Assembly: GCF_017744395.1 (NCBI RefSeq)
Contig: NZ_JAGIBI010000002.1
Coordinates: forward strand, 62,001-126,000
Reading direction: 5' to 3'
DNA length: 64,000 nucleotides
Source of the DNA: Herbaspirillum sp.
GTDB lineage: Bacteria; Pseudomonadota; Gammaproteobacteria; Burkholderiales; Burkholderiaceae_D
Position 1 is the first letter of the stretch, and the number at the start of each line of letters is the position of its first letter. This document shows positions 38,851-46,122 of this stretch, piece after piece. The position numbers and the translations under genes were made by a program. The notes under the pieces were generated by a model, which saw nothing but the letters and a program-made list of their open reading frames with translations, was not told the origin of the DNA and did not search any database.

Positions 38851-38898
38851 GGAGAGGCTCCGTATCGGTGGAAGGAGTGCTCATCATAGAGTCGCTTT

Positions 38899-38944
38899 TG
38901 TTTTTGAAAAACAGCATAATCGATCATAGTTTGTTTCTAAAAAC
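38899..38944. promoter_or_regulatory. Likely LysR binding region between the MBL-fold and LysR genes
   Basis: TGTTTTTGAAAAACA (38899-38913) is a perfect palindrome with 7-bp arms. A degenerate second copy, TTGTTTCTAAAAAC, lies at 38931-38944. Two sites about 30 bases apart between divergent genes fit the recognition/activation site pair of LysR regulators. Confidence 0.55.
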
Positions 38945-38969
38945 GTTCAGATGAACAGGCGGCGATGCG

Positions 38970-39869
38970 ATGGACAGATTGACGGCGATGCAAGTATTCG
39001 TGGCGGTGGTGGACGGCGGCAGCCTGTCGGCGGCGGCGCAGCAGCTCGACTTGTCGCGCCCGGTGGTGTCGCGCTATGTGGCCGAGCTGGAGGAGTGGGT
39101 GGGCGCGCGCCTGCTGCACCGGACCACGCGCCGGCTGTCGCTGACCCCGGCCGGCAACGAGATCCTGCCGCGCTGCCGGCAGATGCTGGAGTTTTCCGAC
39201 GACATGCGCCACGCCGTCGACGCCCCCGGCGAAACCCCGCGCGGCTTGCTGCGCATCACGTCCAGCACGTCGTTCGCGCAGAGCCAGTTGGTGCAGGCGG
39301 TGGTGGAGTACGGCCGGCGCTATCCGGAAGTCGCGGTCGACCTGGTGGCGCTGGACCGCACGGTGAACCTGGTGGAGGAGCGCATCGACCTGGCCATCCG
39401 CATGACCACCCGGCTCGATCCCAGCCTGATCGCCCGCAAGCTCAGCGTATGCCGCTCGGTGGTGTGCGCCTCGCCGGATTACCTGGCGCGCCACGGCACG
39501 CCGCAGAAGGTGGAAGACCTGGCCTTGCACAATTGCCTGACGCATTCCTACGTCGGCCGCAGCCTGTGGCAGTTCGAAGGCCGCGGCAAGGGCACCAAGC
39601 CGGCCTCGGTGGCGGTGGGCGGCAGCATCAGCGCCAATGAGGTGACGGTACTGCTGCAGGCGGTGCTGGCCGGCGTGGGCATCGGCCATATGCCAGCCTA
39701 TTCGGCGGCGCCGCTGGTGGCTTCCGGGCAACTGGTGCAATTGCTGCCGGAGTACGAGCCGACCCAGCTCGGCATGTACGCGGTGTATGCCTCGCGCAAG
39801 CACATGCCGGCGACCTTGCGCACGATGCTGGATTTCCTGGCGGAACGTTTCGGCGGGCAGCCGTTTTGA
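38970..39869 (+). CDS. LysR-family transcriptional regulator
   Basis: The 299-residue protein has the winged-helix N-terminus MDRLTAMQVFVAVVDGGSLSAAA with RPVVSRYVAELEEWVGARLLHRTTRR. A periplasmic-binding-like effector domain follows (about 92-290). It resembles the AaeR/DsdC-like group that often controls a divergent enzyme or efflux gene. The divergent MBL-fold gene is the likely target. It is convergent with the PAS-LuxR gene, 12 bases apart. Confidence 0.93.
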   Translation: MDRLTAMQVFVAVVDGGSLSAAAQQLDLSRPVVSRYVAELEEWVGARLLHRTTRRLSLTPAGNEILPRCRQMLEFSDDMRHAVDAPGETPRGLLRITSSTSFAQSQLVQAVVEYGRRYPEVAVDLVALDRTVNLVEERIDLAIRMTTRLDPSLIARKLSVCRSVVCASPDYLARHGTPQKVEDLALHNCLTHSYVGRSLWQFEGRGKGTKPASVAVGGSISANEVTVLLQAVLAGVGIGHMPAYSAAPLVASGQLVQLLPEYEPTQLGMYAVYASRKHMPATLRTMLDFLAERFGGQPF

Positions 39870-39881
39870 ATTGCGCCCGGC

Positions 39882-40442
39882 TCAGGGCGTAATGCTGAGC
39901 AACTTGTGGACCAGTTCGGAAGAGGTGGACGCGGCGAACTTGCGCATCAGCCGGGCCCGGTGCATCTCCACCGTGCGTGGGCTCAGTTCCACCTGGCGCG
40001 CGATCAGCTTGCTGGTCTTACCTTCCACCAGCAGCGCCGCGATCTCGCGCTCGCGCGGCGTCAGGCCGGGGGCGATCGGGCGCTTGGCGCTGACATCCTC
40101 GAAGGTCCAGATGCCGGCCGCGTGCGGATCTCCCTGCACCAGCGAATGGCCGGTGACGTGGCACCAGAACATTTCGTCGCTGGCGCGCTTCATGATGCGC
40201 TCGTCCGAATAGAAGCCCTTTTCATTGAGGATCGGCACCAGCCGCAGGCCGGTGCGCTCGAACTCGTCGGCGGTCGGGTAGATTTCCTGGAACGACATCT
40301 GGCGCAGTTCCTCGACCGCATAGCCGAACATCGCCGCCATCGCCAGGTTGCCCTGCTGGATGACGCGGTTATGCGAAACGCACATGCCGATCGGGGCATG
40401 CATGAATACCTGTTCGAAATCGATGACCGGTGGGGTGCTCAT
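39882..40442 (-). CDS. PAS-domain LuxR-type regulator
   Basis: The 186-residue protein has an N-terminal PAS domain (about 8-115; FMHAPIGMCVSHNRVIQQGN to FWCHVTGHSL). A LuxR-type helix-turn-helix follows: LTPREREIAALLVEGKTSK and VELSPRTVEMHRARLMRKF. There is no receiver or kinase, so it probably senses a small ligand or redox state directly in the cytoplasm. It is divergent from the 3-oxoacid CoA-transferase operon, the likely target. Confidence 0.9.
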   Translation of the reverse strand: MSTPPVIDFEQVFMHAPIGMCVSHNRVIQQGNLAMAAMFGYAVEELRQMSFQEIYPTADEFERTGLRLVPILNEKGFYSDERIMKRASDEMFWCHVTGHSLVQGDPHAAGIWTFEDVSAKRPIAPGLTPREREIAALLVEGKTSKLIARQVELSPRTVEMHRARLMRKFAASTSSELVHKLLSITP

Positions 40443-40477
40443 GAGTGTGCTGCGGATATATCCTGGGGTTCCCTTGA

Positions 40478-40517
40478 ACCTGGCGCTGCGGCCCGTGTAT
40501 GCTGCATTGCGCCAGGT
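40478..40517. promoter_or_regulatory. Inverted repeat upstream of the CoA-transferase operon
   Basis: ACCTGGCGC (40478-40486) and GCGCCAGGT (40509-40517) are perfect complements with 22 bases between, about three helical turns centre to centre. A second palindrome, GGATATATCC, lies at 40454-40463. Both are within the 185-bp gap between divergent genes and could bind the PAS-LuxR protein. Confidence 0.45.
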
Positions 40518-40627
40518 ATTTTTACCGTATTGTATGGCCTATTTCGCTGACCTATGATGATTGGCGCTTTTAAATGGCCGCTTTATGTGGCATTCATGCT
40601 CGCATCATAAGAGCCGAAAGGAGACTC

Positions 40628-41329
40628 GTGAACAAAGTGTATCCAGACGCGGCCACCGCGTTGAAAGACATCGTCAAGGACGGCCAGACCATCGCGGTCG
40701 GCGGCTTTGGCCTGTGTGGCATCCCCGAGGCGTTGATCGCCGCCCTGCGTGATTCGGGCGTGCAGAACCTGACTGCCATCTCCAACAACGCCGGCGTCGA
40801 CGGTTTCGGCCTGGGCCAGTTGCTGACCACCCGCCAGATCAAGAAGATGATCGCTTCCTACGTCGGCGAGAACAAGGAGTTCGAGCGCCAGTACCTGGCC
40901 GGCGAACTGGAGCTGGAATTCACCCCGCAAGGAACGCTGGCCGAGAAGCTGCGCGCCGGCGGCGCCGGCATCCCGGCGTTCTTCACCAAGACCGGTGTGG
41001 GCACGCTGGTGGCCGAAGGCAAGGAAATCCGCGAATTCGACGGCGCCAAGTACGTCATGGAACGCTCGCTGGTGGCCGACGTCTCGCTGGTCAAGGCGCA
41101 AAAGGCCGACAAGGCCGGCAACCTGGTGTTCAACAAGACCGCGCGCAACTTCAACCCCAACGTCGCCATGGCCGGCAAGATCACCGTGGTCGAGGTGGAA
41201 GAACTGGTCGAGGTCGGCCAGCTCGATCCGGACCAGATCCACACCGCCGGCATCTTCGTGCACCGCATCGTGGTCAACGCCACGCCGGAAAAGCGCATCG
41301 AACAACGTACCGTCAGCGCGGCGAAATAA
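40628..41329 (+). CDS. scoA: 3-oxoacid CoA-transferase subunit A
   Basis: Subunit A of a succinyl-CoA:3-oxoacid (acetoacetate-type) CoA-transferase, which activates ketoacids for thiolysis. The 233-residue product has [16 protein letters not shown] and [16 protein letters not shown] at the N-terminus, then [21 protein letters not shown] before the GTG at 40628 is a clear ribosome site; in-frame upstream codons lack one. The details fit ScoA better than PcaI. Subunit B follows after 10 bases. Confidence 0.92.
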   Translation: MNKVYPDAATALKDIVKDGQTIAVGGFGLCGIPEALIAALRDSGVQNLTAISNNAGVDGFGLGQLLTTRQIKKMIASYVGENKEFERQYLAGELELEFTPQGTLAEKLRAGGAGIPAFFTKTGVGTLVAEGKEIREFDGAKYVMERSLVADVSLVKAQKADKAGNLVFNKTARNFNPNVAMAGKITVVEVEELVEVGQLDPDQIHTAGIFVHRIVVNATPEKRIEQRTVSAAK

Positions 41330-41339
41330 GGAGACAGCA

Positions 41340-41990
41340 ATGGCTTGGACCAGAGATGAAATGGCTGCGCGCGCAGCGAAGGAATTGCAGGACGGCTTCT
41401 ACGTCAACCTCGGCATCGGCCTGCCGACCCTGGTGGCGAACCACGTGCCGGCCAACATCGAAGTGTGGCTGCAGTCGGAAAACGGCCTGCTCGGCATCGG
41501 CCCGTTCCCGACCGAGGACAAGGTCGATCCCGACCTGATCAACGCGGGCAAGCAGACCGTGACCACCATCCCCGGCTCGTCCTTCTTCAGCTCGGCGGAC
41601 TCGTTCGGCATGATCCGCGGCGGCAAGATCAACATCGCCATCCTGGGCGCGATGCAGGTTTCCGGCAAGGGCGACCTGGCCAACTGGATGATCCCCGGCA
41701 AGATGGTCAAGGGCATGGGCGGCGCGATGGACCTGGTAGCCGGCGTCGGCCGCGTGGTGGTGCTGATGGAACACGTGGCCAAGGCCAAGGACGGTTCCAC
41801 CTCGAAGAAGATTCTCAAGGAGTGCAACCTGCCGCTGACCGGCGTGGGCGTGGTCAACCGTATCATCACCGACCTCGGCGTGATCGACGTCACCCCGAAC
41901 GGCCTGAAGCTGATCGAGCTGGCCGCCGGCGTGACCAAGGAAGAAGTGATCGAGAAGACCGAAGCGCCGCTGGATGTGAGCGCGGTCTGA
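41340..41990 (+). CDS. scoB: 3-oxoacid CoA-transferase subunit B
   Basis: The 216-residue subunit holds the catalytic Glu in [12 protein letters not shown] near residue 45, which forms the glutamyl-CoA intermediate. [15 protein letters not shown] and [24 protein letters not shown] are standard for the family. AAGGAGACAGCA precedes the ATG. A terminator follows, so the operon is probably scoAB only. Confidence 0.94.
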   Translation: MAWTRDEMAARAAKELQDGFYVNLGIGLPTLVANHVPANIEVWLQSENGLLGIGPFPTEDKVDPDLINAGKQTVTTIPGSSFFSSADSFGMIRGGKINIAILGAMQVSGKGDLANWMIPGKMVKGMGGAMDLVAGVGRVVVLMEHVAKAKDGSTSKKILKECNLPLTGVGVVNRIITDLGVIDVTPNGLKLIELAAGVTKEEVIEKTEAPLDVSAV

Positions 41991-42018
41991 TCGTTTTGAC
42001 CTGATGTGATGGTCAAGG

Positions 42019-42053
42019 CAAGGGCGCTGGATTTCCAGCGCCCTTGTTTTTTT
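42019..42053 (+). terminator. Rho-independent terminator after scoB
   Basis: A 12-bp stem (42019-42030 with 42035-42046) has an ATTT loop and seven T. Confidence 0.88.
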
Positions 42054-42080
42054 GCGTTCAGTTAATCCTCACGCTTGCAA

Positions 42081-42174
42081 CCCGTCATCCCGGCGAAGGC
42101 CGGGATCCAGTGTCTTCCGTCGCATATCGATGGCCGCTGAACGACGCTGGGCCCTGACTTTCGTCAGGGCGACG
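42081..42174. repeat. GTCATCCCGGC-type repeat, longer copy 2 with two stem-loops
   Basis: ATCCCGGC (42087-42094) pairs with GCCGGGAT (42099-42106). A second stem GCCCTGAC/GTCAGGGC (42151-42158 with 42163-42170) follows, and CCCGTC at the left end is matched by GACGGG at the right. The whole can fold as a two-armed structure between convergent genes. Confidence 0.6.
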
Positions 42175-42179
42175 GGAAT

Positions 42180-43160
42180 TCAATTCCACGCGCCGGTCGC
42201 CGCCAGGAACGGCGACAACTCCGGCTGCTCCCAGCGCAACGGCAGCGCATGCCGTACCAGCCGCGCCGATTCCACCGAAAACCGCAGCAGCCGCTGCGCG
42301 CCTGCGAAGGCTTCCACCTCCGGCCCCTCCCAGATCACCCCGCCGCGCATCGCAAGGTAGAGCAGCGCGCCGTTGTCGAAATCGGCGAACAGCAAGCCGG
42401 CGCGCGGCTGCACCAGCAGGTTGCCGATGGTGTTGAAGAATGAGTTGCCGATGAAGTCCGGCACGGTCAGCACGCTGTCGCCGTCGATCCGGACGAAGCC
42501 GGGTTTGCCGCCGCGATGCGAGACGTCCGTACCGTGGCGATGGCTGCCGCCCTGCGCTTCTTCATCGTCGCTGGCGAGCGCTGTGGCGATGAAGAAGGTA
42601 TCGGCGCGATTGATCATCCCGGCCATCTCGGGCGTGAGCGCGGCGGCATCGGTGATGGAGGATGCGGGCGTGGCATCAGCATCCAGCAGCTCAGGCCGGC
42701 GCGCCTGGATGTACTTGGGGCAGTTGCCGAAGCTTTGCTCGATGGCGATCTCCAGGCCAGCCTCCGACAGCGCGCGCACCACGCCGTTGGCGCGGTTGCG
42801 CCGGCGCGTGTGCGGTTCGATGCCGAGCAGGCCCAGCTTGGCGCCTGCGCGCAGGTTGTCGCGTAGCGGATCGCCTTGCGCGATATGCGGGCCACGCACC
42901 TGCAGCGTGCGCTCATCGGGCGAGCGCACGAAGCCCGGCGCACCGCTGATGACCGAAGCCCAGGGACGGCCTTCGGCATCCGTCGAACCTACCACCATGA
43001 ACGGCAGTTGTTCGAAGAACTCGCGATGCTGGTCGGGCATGAAATCGCGGATCACGCGCGGGCCGACCGTTGCCATCTTCTCTTGCATGCCGGCGCGCTG
43101 CTGGGCCAGCAGTTCACCGCGATGGAAGGCCGGGTGAACAGGTATCGGTGCGGTTGACAT
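42180..43160 (-). CDS. Pyridoxamine 5'-phosphate oxidase-family flavin-binding protein
   Basis: The 326-residue protein has two split-barrel segments. The first is near residues 40-100 (EQLPFMVVGSTDAEGRPWASVISG) and the second near 180-260 (ADTFFIATALASD, RIDGDSVLTVPDFIGNSFFN). This duplicated arrangement is known in FMN-binding proteins linked to GST or ferredoxin-type genes. FMN binding is inferred; the enzymatic reaction is unknown. AAAGGAGCC before the ATG supports the start. It follows the GST gene by 23 bases, so the pair likely forms one TetR-controlled operon. Confidence 0.85.
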   Translation of the reverse strand: MSTAPIPVHPAFHRGELLAQQRAGMQEKMATVGPRVIRDFMPDQHREFFEQLPFMVVGSTDAEGRPWASVISGAPGFVRSPDERTLQVRGPHIAQGDPLRDNLRAGAKLGLLGIEPHTRRRNRANGVVRALSEAGLEIAIEQSFGNCPKYIQARRPELLDADATPASSITDAAALTPEMAGMINRADTFFIATALASDDEEAQGGSHRHGTDVSHRGGKPGFVRIDGDSVLTVPDFIGNSFFNTIGNLLVQPRAGLLFADFDNGALLYLAMRGGVIWEGPEVEAFAGAQRLLRFSVESARLVRHALPLRWEQPELSPFLAATGAWN

Positions 43161-43183
43161 GGCAGGCTCCTTTCCGGTGGCGA

Positions 43184-43813
43184 TCAGGCGGCGATGGCGT
43201 GCGGCGAAGCCTGCATCGGAATGAATCCCGGCAACTGTTCGACGCGTGCGATCCAGGCGCGCACATTGGGATAGGGCGCCAGGTCCACGCCGCCTTCCGG
43301 CACGTGGGCGACATAGGTGTGGCAAGCCAGGTCGGCGATGGTCACATGGCCGGCGGCGAGGAATTCGCGATTGTCGAGATGACGGTCGAGAAACGCCAGC
43401 AGGGCCAGGGTCTTCTGGTGCGCCAGCGCGTAGTCGAGGTCGCGCTTGAACAGCTTGGCCAGGCGCACGCGGTTGGGGCCCTCGAAGATATCGCCTGAAG
43501 CCAGCGACAGGAATTGCTGCACCCGCGCCGCGCCCAGCGGATCGGACGGCAGCCATTGCTCGCTGCCATAGCGCCGGGCGAGGTAGACCAGGATCGCGGT
43601 GGATTCGTACAGGGTGACATTGCCGTCGACGATCACCGGTATCTGGCCGCGCGGGTTGAGCGCGAGGAACTCAGGCTGCTTGTGTTGGCCGTGCGGCAGG
43701 TCGACGTCGATTACTTCGTGCGGCAGCTCCAGCATGGACAGCAGCAGGCGCACGCGGTGCGCGTGGCCGGATAGCGGGAAGCCGTAGAGGCGGATGGGTT
43801 GTCGTGCCGGCAT
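43184..43813 (-). CDS. Glutathione S-transferase
   Basis: The 209-residue cytosolic GST has the thioredoxin-like domain YGFPLSGHAHRVRLLLSML, with Ser at the usual catalytic position. NPRGQIPVIVDGNVTLYESTAILVYLARRYG contains the cis-Pro and the glutathione-binding Glu-Ser. The helical C-domain has HVTIADLACHTYVAH. CAGGAG before the ATG fits the 43813 start. It is the first gene of a GST/flavin-protein operon behind a TTGACA promoter and a palindrome. Confidence 0.93.
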   Translation of the reverse strand: MPARQPIRLYGFPLSGHAHRVRLLLSMLELPHEVIDVDLPHGQHKQPEFLALNPRGQIPVIVDGNVTLYESTAILVYLARRYGSEQWLPSDPLGAARVQQFLSLASGDIFEGPNRVRLAKLFKRDLDYALAHQKTLALLAFLDRHLDNREFLAAGHVTIADLACHTYVAHVPEGGVDLAPYPNVRAWIARVEQLPGFIPMQASPHAIAA

Positions 43814-43852
43814 GATGTTCTCCTGGTAGTTGTGGGGGGATGACAAATCTGA

Positions 43853-43895
43853 ACCGAACGATCGGTACAATAAGGTGCGATAATGGCCCTGTCAA
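43853..43895 (-). promoter_or_regulatory. Promoter and TetR-type operator of the GST operon
   Basis: On the minus strand TTGACA (43895-43890) is followed after 17 bases by TATTGT (43872-43867). Directly downstream is ACCGA-ACGA-TCGGT (43853-43866), an inverted repeat typical of TetR operators. A divergent TetR gene begins at 44027. Confidence 0.65.
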
Positions 43896-44026
43896 CCTGG
43901 TCTGCGAAATATTTTTGTTGAGCGGCAAGGGATGCGGCGCCGCCGCAACGGCGAAGCGGTCTTATAATCGCTTCAGATTTCAGGCTCCGGTCATGTCCGG
44001 GGCCTCCAGCCCAGACAGAAACCGCC

Positions 44027-44587
44027 ATGCCCGCACCCAGCCTGTCGCGCGAGGAAGTCGCGCAGATCCTGCTTTCCGAATTCCGCCGTTCCGGCTACGA
44101 AGGCGCCAGCTTGTCCAGCCTCTCGGCCGCGACCGGCCTTGGCAAGTCCAGCCTGTACCACTATTTCCCCAATGGCAAGGTCGACATGGGGCGCGCCGCG
44201 ATGGAAGTGGTCGGCCAGTGGATGCGCGAGAAGGTGTTGCCGCTGCTCACCTCCGACGCCGCCCCCGAGAAGCGCCTCAAGCGCTACTTCGCCGCCATGA
44301 GCGACTACTACGACAAGGGCGCGCTGCCCTGCCTGACCGACCTGTTTACCATCGGCGAGGCGGCCGGCTATTTCCAGCAGCAGTTCAGGCAGAACATCGG
44401 CAATACCATCAAGCTGGTCGCCGCCGTGCTGGAAGAGGCCGGCTTCGCCCCCGCCGAAGCCGTGCGCCGCGCCGAAGACGGCCTGGTGATGATGCATGGT
44501 GCGCTGGTGGTGTCGCGCGCCCAGGGCAGCACCGCCGTCTTCGCGCGCGTGGTGCGGGGCATTCCCGAGATGTTGCTGGCGCCGTAA
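44027..44587 (+). CDS. TetR-family transcriptional regulator
   Basis: The 186-residue repressor has the helix-turn-helix GYEGASLSSLSAATGLGKSSLYHYF near residues 24-48. Its ligand domain resembles the LmrA/YxaF-type C-terminal group. It is divergent from the GST/flavin-protein operon, and a palindrome overlaps that promoter. TATAAT at 43963 may be its own -10. A terminator follows at 44613. Confidence 0.93.
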   Translation: MPAPSLSREEVAQILLSEFRRSGYEGASLSSLSAATGLGKSSLYHYFPNGKVDMGRAAMEVVGQWMREKVLPLLTSDAAPEKRLKRYFAAMSDYYDKGALPCLTDLFTIGEAAGYFQQQFRQNIGNTIKLVAAVLEEAGFAPAEAVRRAEDGLVMMHGALVVSRAQGSTAVFARVVRGIPEMLLAP

Positions 44588-44612
44588 GCGCGCCGACCTG
44601 CCGGATCCGCCG

Positions 44613-44643
44613 AGGGCCGCACCGTATGGTGGCGGCCCTTTTT
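44613..44643 (+). terminator. Rho-independent terminator after the TetR gene
   Basis: An AGGGCCGC stem at 44613-44620 pairs with GCGGCCCT at 44632-44639, with ACC/GGT pairs inside, then five T. Confidence 0.8.
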
Positions 44644-44694
44644 CATTGCTTGACCCCGTTGCAACACCTCGTTGCGGGGAAACGGCACGCCCGC

Positions 44695-44749
44695 TTGACA
44701 GGCGTTTAGTTACTTCTATAATGCTAGTAACTAGCATTATGAAAGTAAC
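44695..44749 (+). promoter_or_regulatory. Sigma-70 promoter overlapped by a 41-bp palindrome
   Basis: TTGACA (44695-44700) and TATAAT (44717-44722) are 16 bases apart, near consensus. A palindrome centred on 44729 spans 44709-44749. The inner arms ATAATGCTAGT (44718-44728) and ACTAGCATTAT (44730-44740) are perfect and the outer GTTACTT/AAGTAAC blocks also match, 18 of 20 pairs overall. It covers the -10 and likely start site, the position expected of a repressor operator. Confidence 0.85.
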
Positions 44750-44812
44750 GTGCGCCGGTCAACAGAACCGCCGCCGCCATTCCCCAATCACCGAACCGAA
44801 AAAGGAACAGCA

Positions 44813-45619
44813 ATGAACAAGAAAGCAAACCAAGGCCGGGCATTGATTACCGGCGCATCGACCGGCATCGGCGCCACCTACGCGGATCGCCTCGCCGCAC
44901 GCGGGTATGACCTGGTGCTGGTTGCCCGCGACGCCGCCCGGCTGGAGAAGGTGGCGCAGGAGATCAAGGCCAGGTACGGGGTGCAGGTCGAGATCCTGCC
45001 CGCCGATCTCATCAACAAGGACGAGTTGCTGCGCGTGGAGCAGCGCCTGCGCAGCGACGACGGCATCACGATGCTGGTCAACAACGCCGGCATGGCGGTG
45101 CAGGGCAAGCTGATCGAAGCCGACATCGACCGCTACGACACCATGATCCAGCTCAACGTGGTCGCGGTCACGCGCCTGGCCGCGGCGGCCGCCACCACCT
45201 TCGGCAAGCGCGGCAGCGGCGACATCATCAACGTCGCTTCGGTGCTGGCGCTGGCGCCGGAGATGTTCAACGGCGTCTATAGCGGCACCAAGGCTTACGT
45301 GCTGAACCTGTCCCAATCGATGCAGACCGAACTGGCGCCGCTGGGCGTGCGCGTGCAAGCCGTGTTGCCGGGCGCCACCCGCACTGAAATATGGGAACGC
45401 TCCGGCGGCAGCATTTCCCAGCTGCCGCCCGAGATGCTGATGGAAGTCGACGCCATGGTAGATGCCGCGCTGGCCGGCCTCGACCTGGGAGAGGCTGTCA
45501 CCATCCCCTCACTGCCCCAGGCCGCCGACTGGAACGCCTTCACCGCTGCGCGTCACGCGCTCGGCCCCAATCTTTCGCGCAACCAGCCGGCGCAGCGCTA
45601 TCTGGCCCATGCCGGCTGA
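44813..45619 (+). CDS. Short-chain dehydrogenase/reductase
   Basis: The 268-residue NAD(P)-dependent oxidoreductase has ALITGASTGIGATYADRLA (cofactor loop) and LVNNAGMAVQGK. The catalytic Ser and Tyr-x-x-x-Lys are in NVASVLALAPEMFNGVYSGTKAY. AAAGGAACAGCA precedes the ATG at 44813. The downstream HxlR gene overlaps its end by 11 bases, so both are made from the palindrome-controlled promoter. The substrate is unknown; HxlR-linked SDRs often deal with reactive carbonyls or quinones. Confidence 0.92.
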   Translation: MNKKANQGRALITGASTGIGATYADRLAARGYDLVLVARDAARLEKVAQEIKARYGVQVEILPADLINKDELLRVEQRLRSDDGITMLVNNAGMAVQGKLIEADIDRYDTMIQLNVVAVTRLAAAAATTFGKRGSGDIINVASVLALAPEMFNGVYSGTKAYVLNLSQSMQTELAPLGVRVQAVLPGATRTEIWERSGGSISQLPPEMLMEVDAMVDAALAGLDLGEAVTIPSLPQAADWNAFTAARHALGPNLSRNQPAQRYLAHAG

Positions 45620-46013
45620 CGAATCCGGCGCATCGCTGCGCGACTGCCCGGTCGCGCGCACGCTGCAGCTGATCGGCGAGTGGTGGACCGTGCTGATCGT
45701 GCGCGACGCCTTCGCCGGCAAGACGCGTTTCGACCAGTTCCGCCGCAGCCTCGACATTTCCCCCGCCATCCTCGCCAAGCGCCTGCAGGCGCTGGTCGAG
45801 GCCGGCATCATGGAGCGGCGCCGCTACCAGGAGCATCCTCCGCGCGACGAATACCTGCTGACCGATTCCGGACGCGCGCTGCGCCCGGTGATCGCCGCGC
45901 TGCGCGCGTGGGGCGAGCAGCACTTCGGCCGCGAACAGATCGAAGCGGAAGAACAGGAGCATGCCGTCGCCTGTGCCGATGTCCGCAAGAAAGCCGCAAG
46001 GCGGGAACAATAG
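45609..46013 (+). CDS. HxlR-family transcriptional regulator
   Basis: The 134-residue winged-helix protein starts with CPVARTLQLIGEWWTVLIVRDAF, the HxlR hallmark with a near-N-terminal Cys. RFDQFRRSLDISPAILAKRLQALVEAGIMERR is the recognition helix region and DEYLLTDSGRAL the wing. The Cys at about residue 13 may be a redox or electrophile sensor. It overlaps the SDR gene and likely represses the shared promoter by binding the palindrome at 44709-44749. Confidence 0.93.
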   Translation: MPADESGASLRDCPVARTLQLIGEWWTVLIVRDAFAGKTRFDQFRRSLDISPAILAKRLQALVEAGIMERRRYQEHPPRDEYLLTDSGRALRPVIAALRAWGEQHFGREQIEAEEQEHAVACADVRKKAARREQ

Positions 46014-46047
46014 TTTTCCCGCCAACGATCGTCCATCCACGATGAAC

Positions 46048-46080
46048 GTCACGCGATCCCGGCCTGTGCCGGGATGACGA
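46048..46080. repeat. GTCATCCCGGC-type palindrome, copy 3
   Basis: ATCCCGGC (46056-46063) pairs with GCCGGGAT (46068-46075) around CTGT. The left flank CGTCA is separated by four extra bases, so this copy is slightly degenerate. It lies between the convergent HxlR and outer-membrane factor genes. Confidence 0.65.
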
Positions 46081-46122
46081 AGCCGGACGGGCGGGCCGAT
46101 GCCCTGCTCGTCCGGAAGCGCA

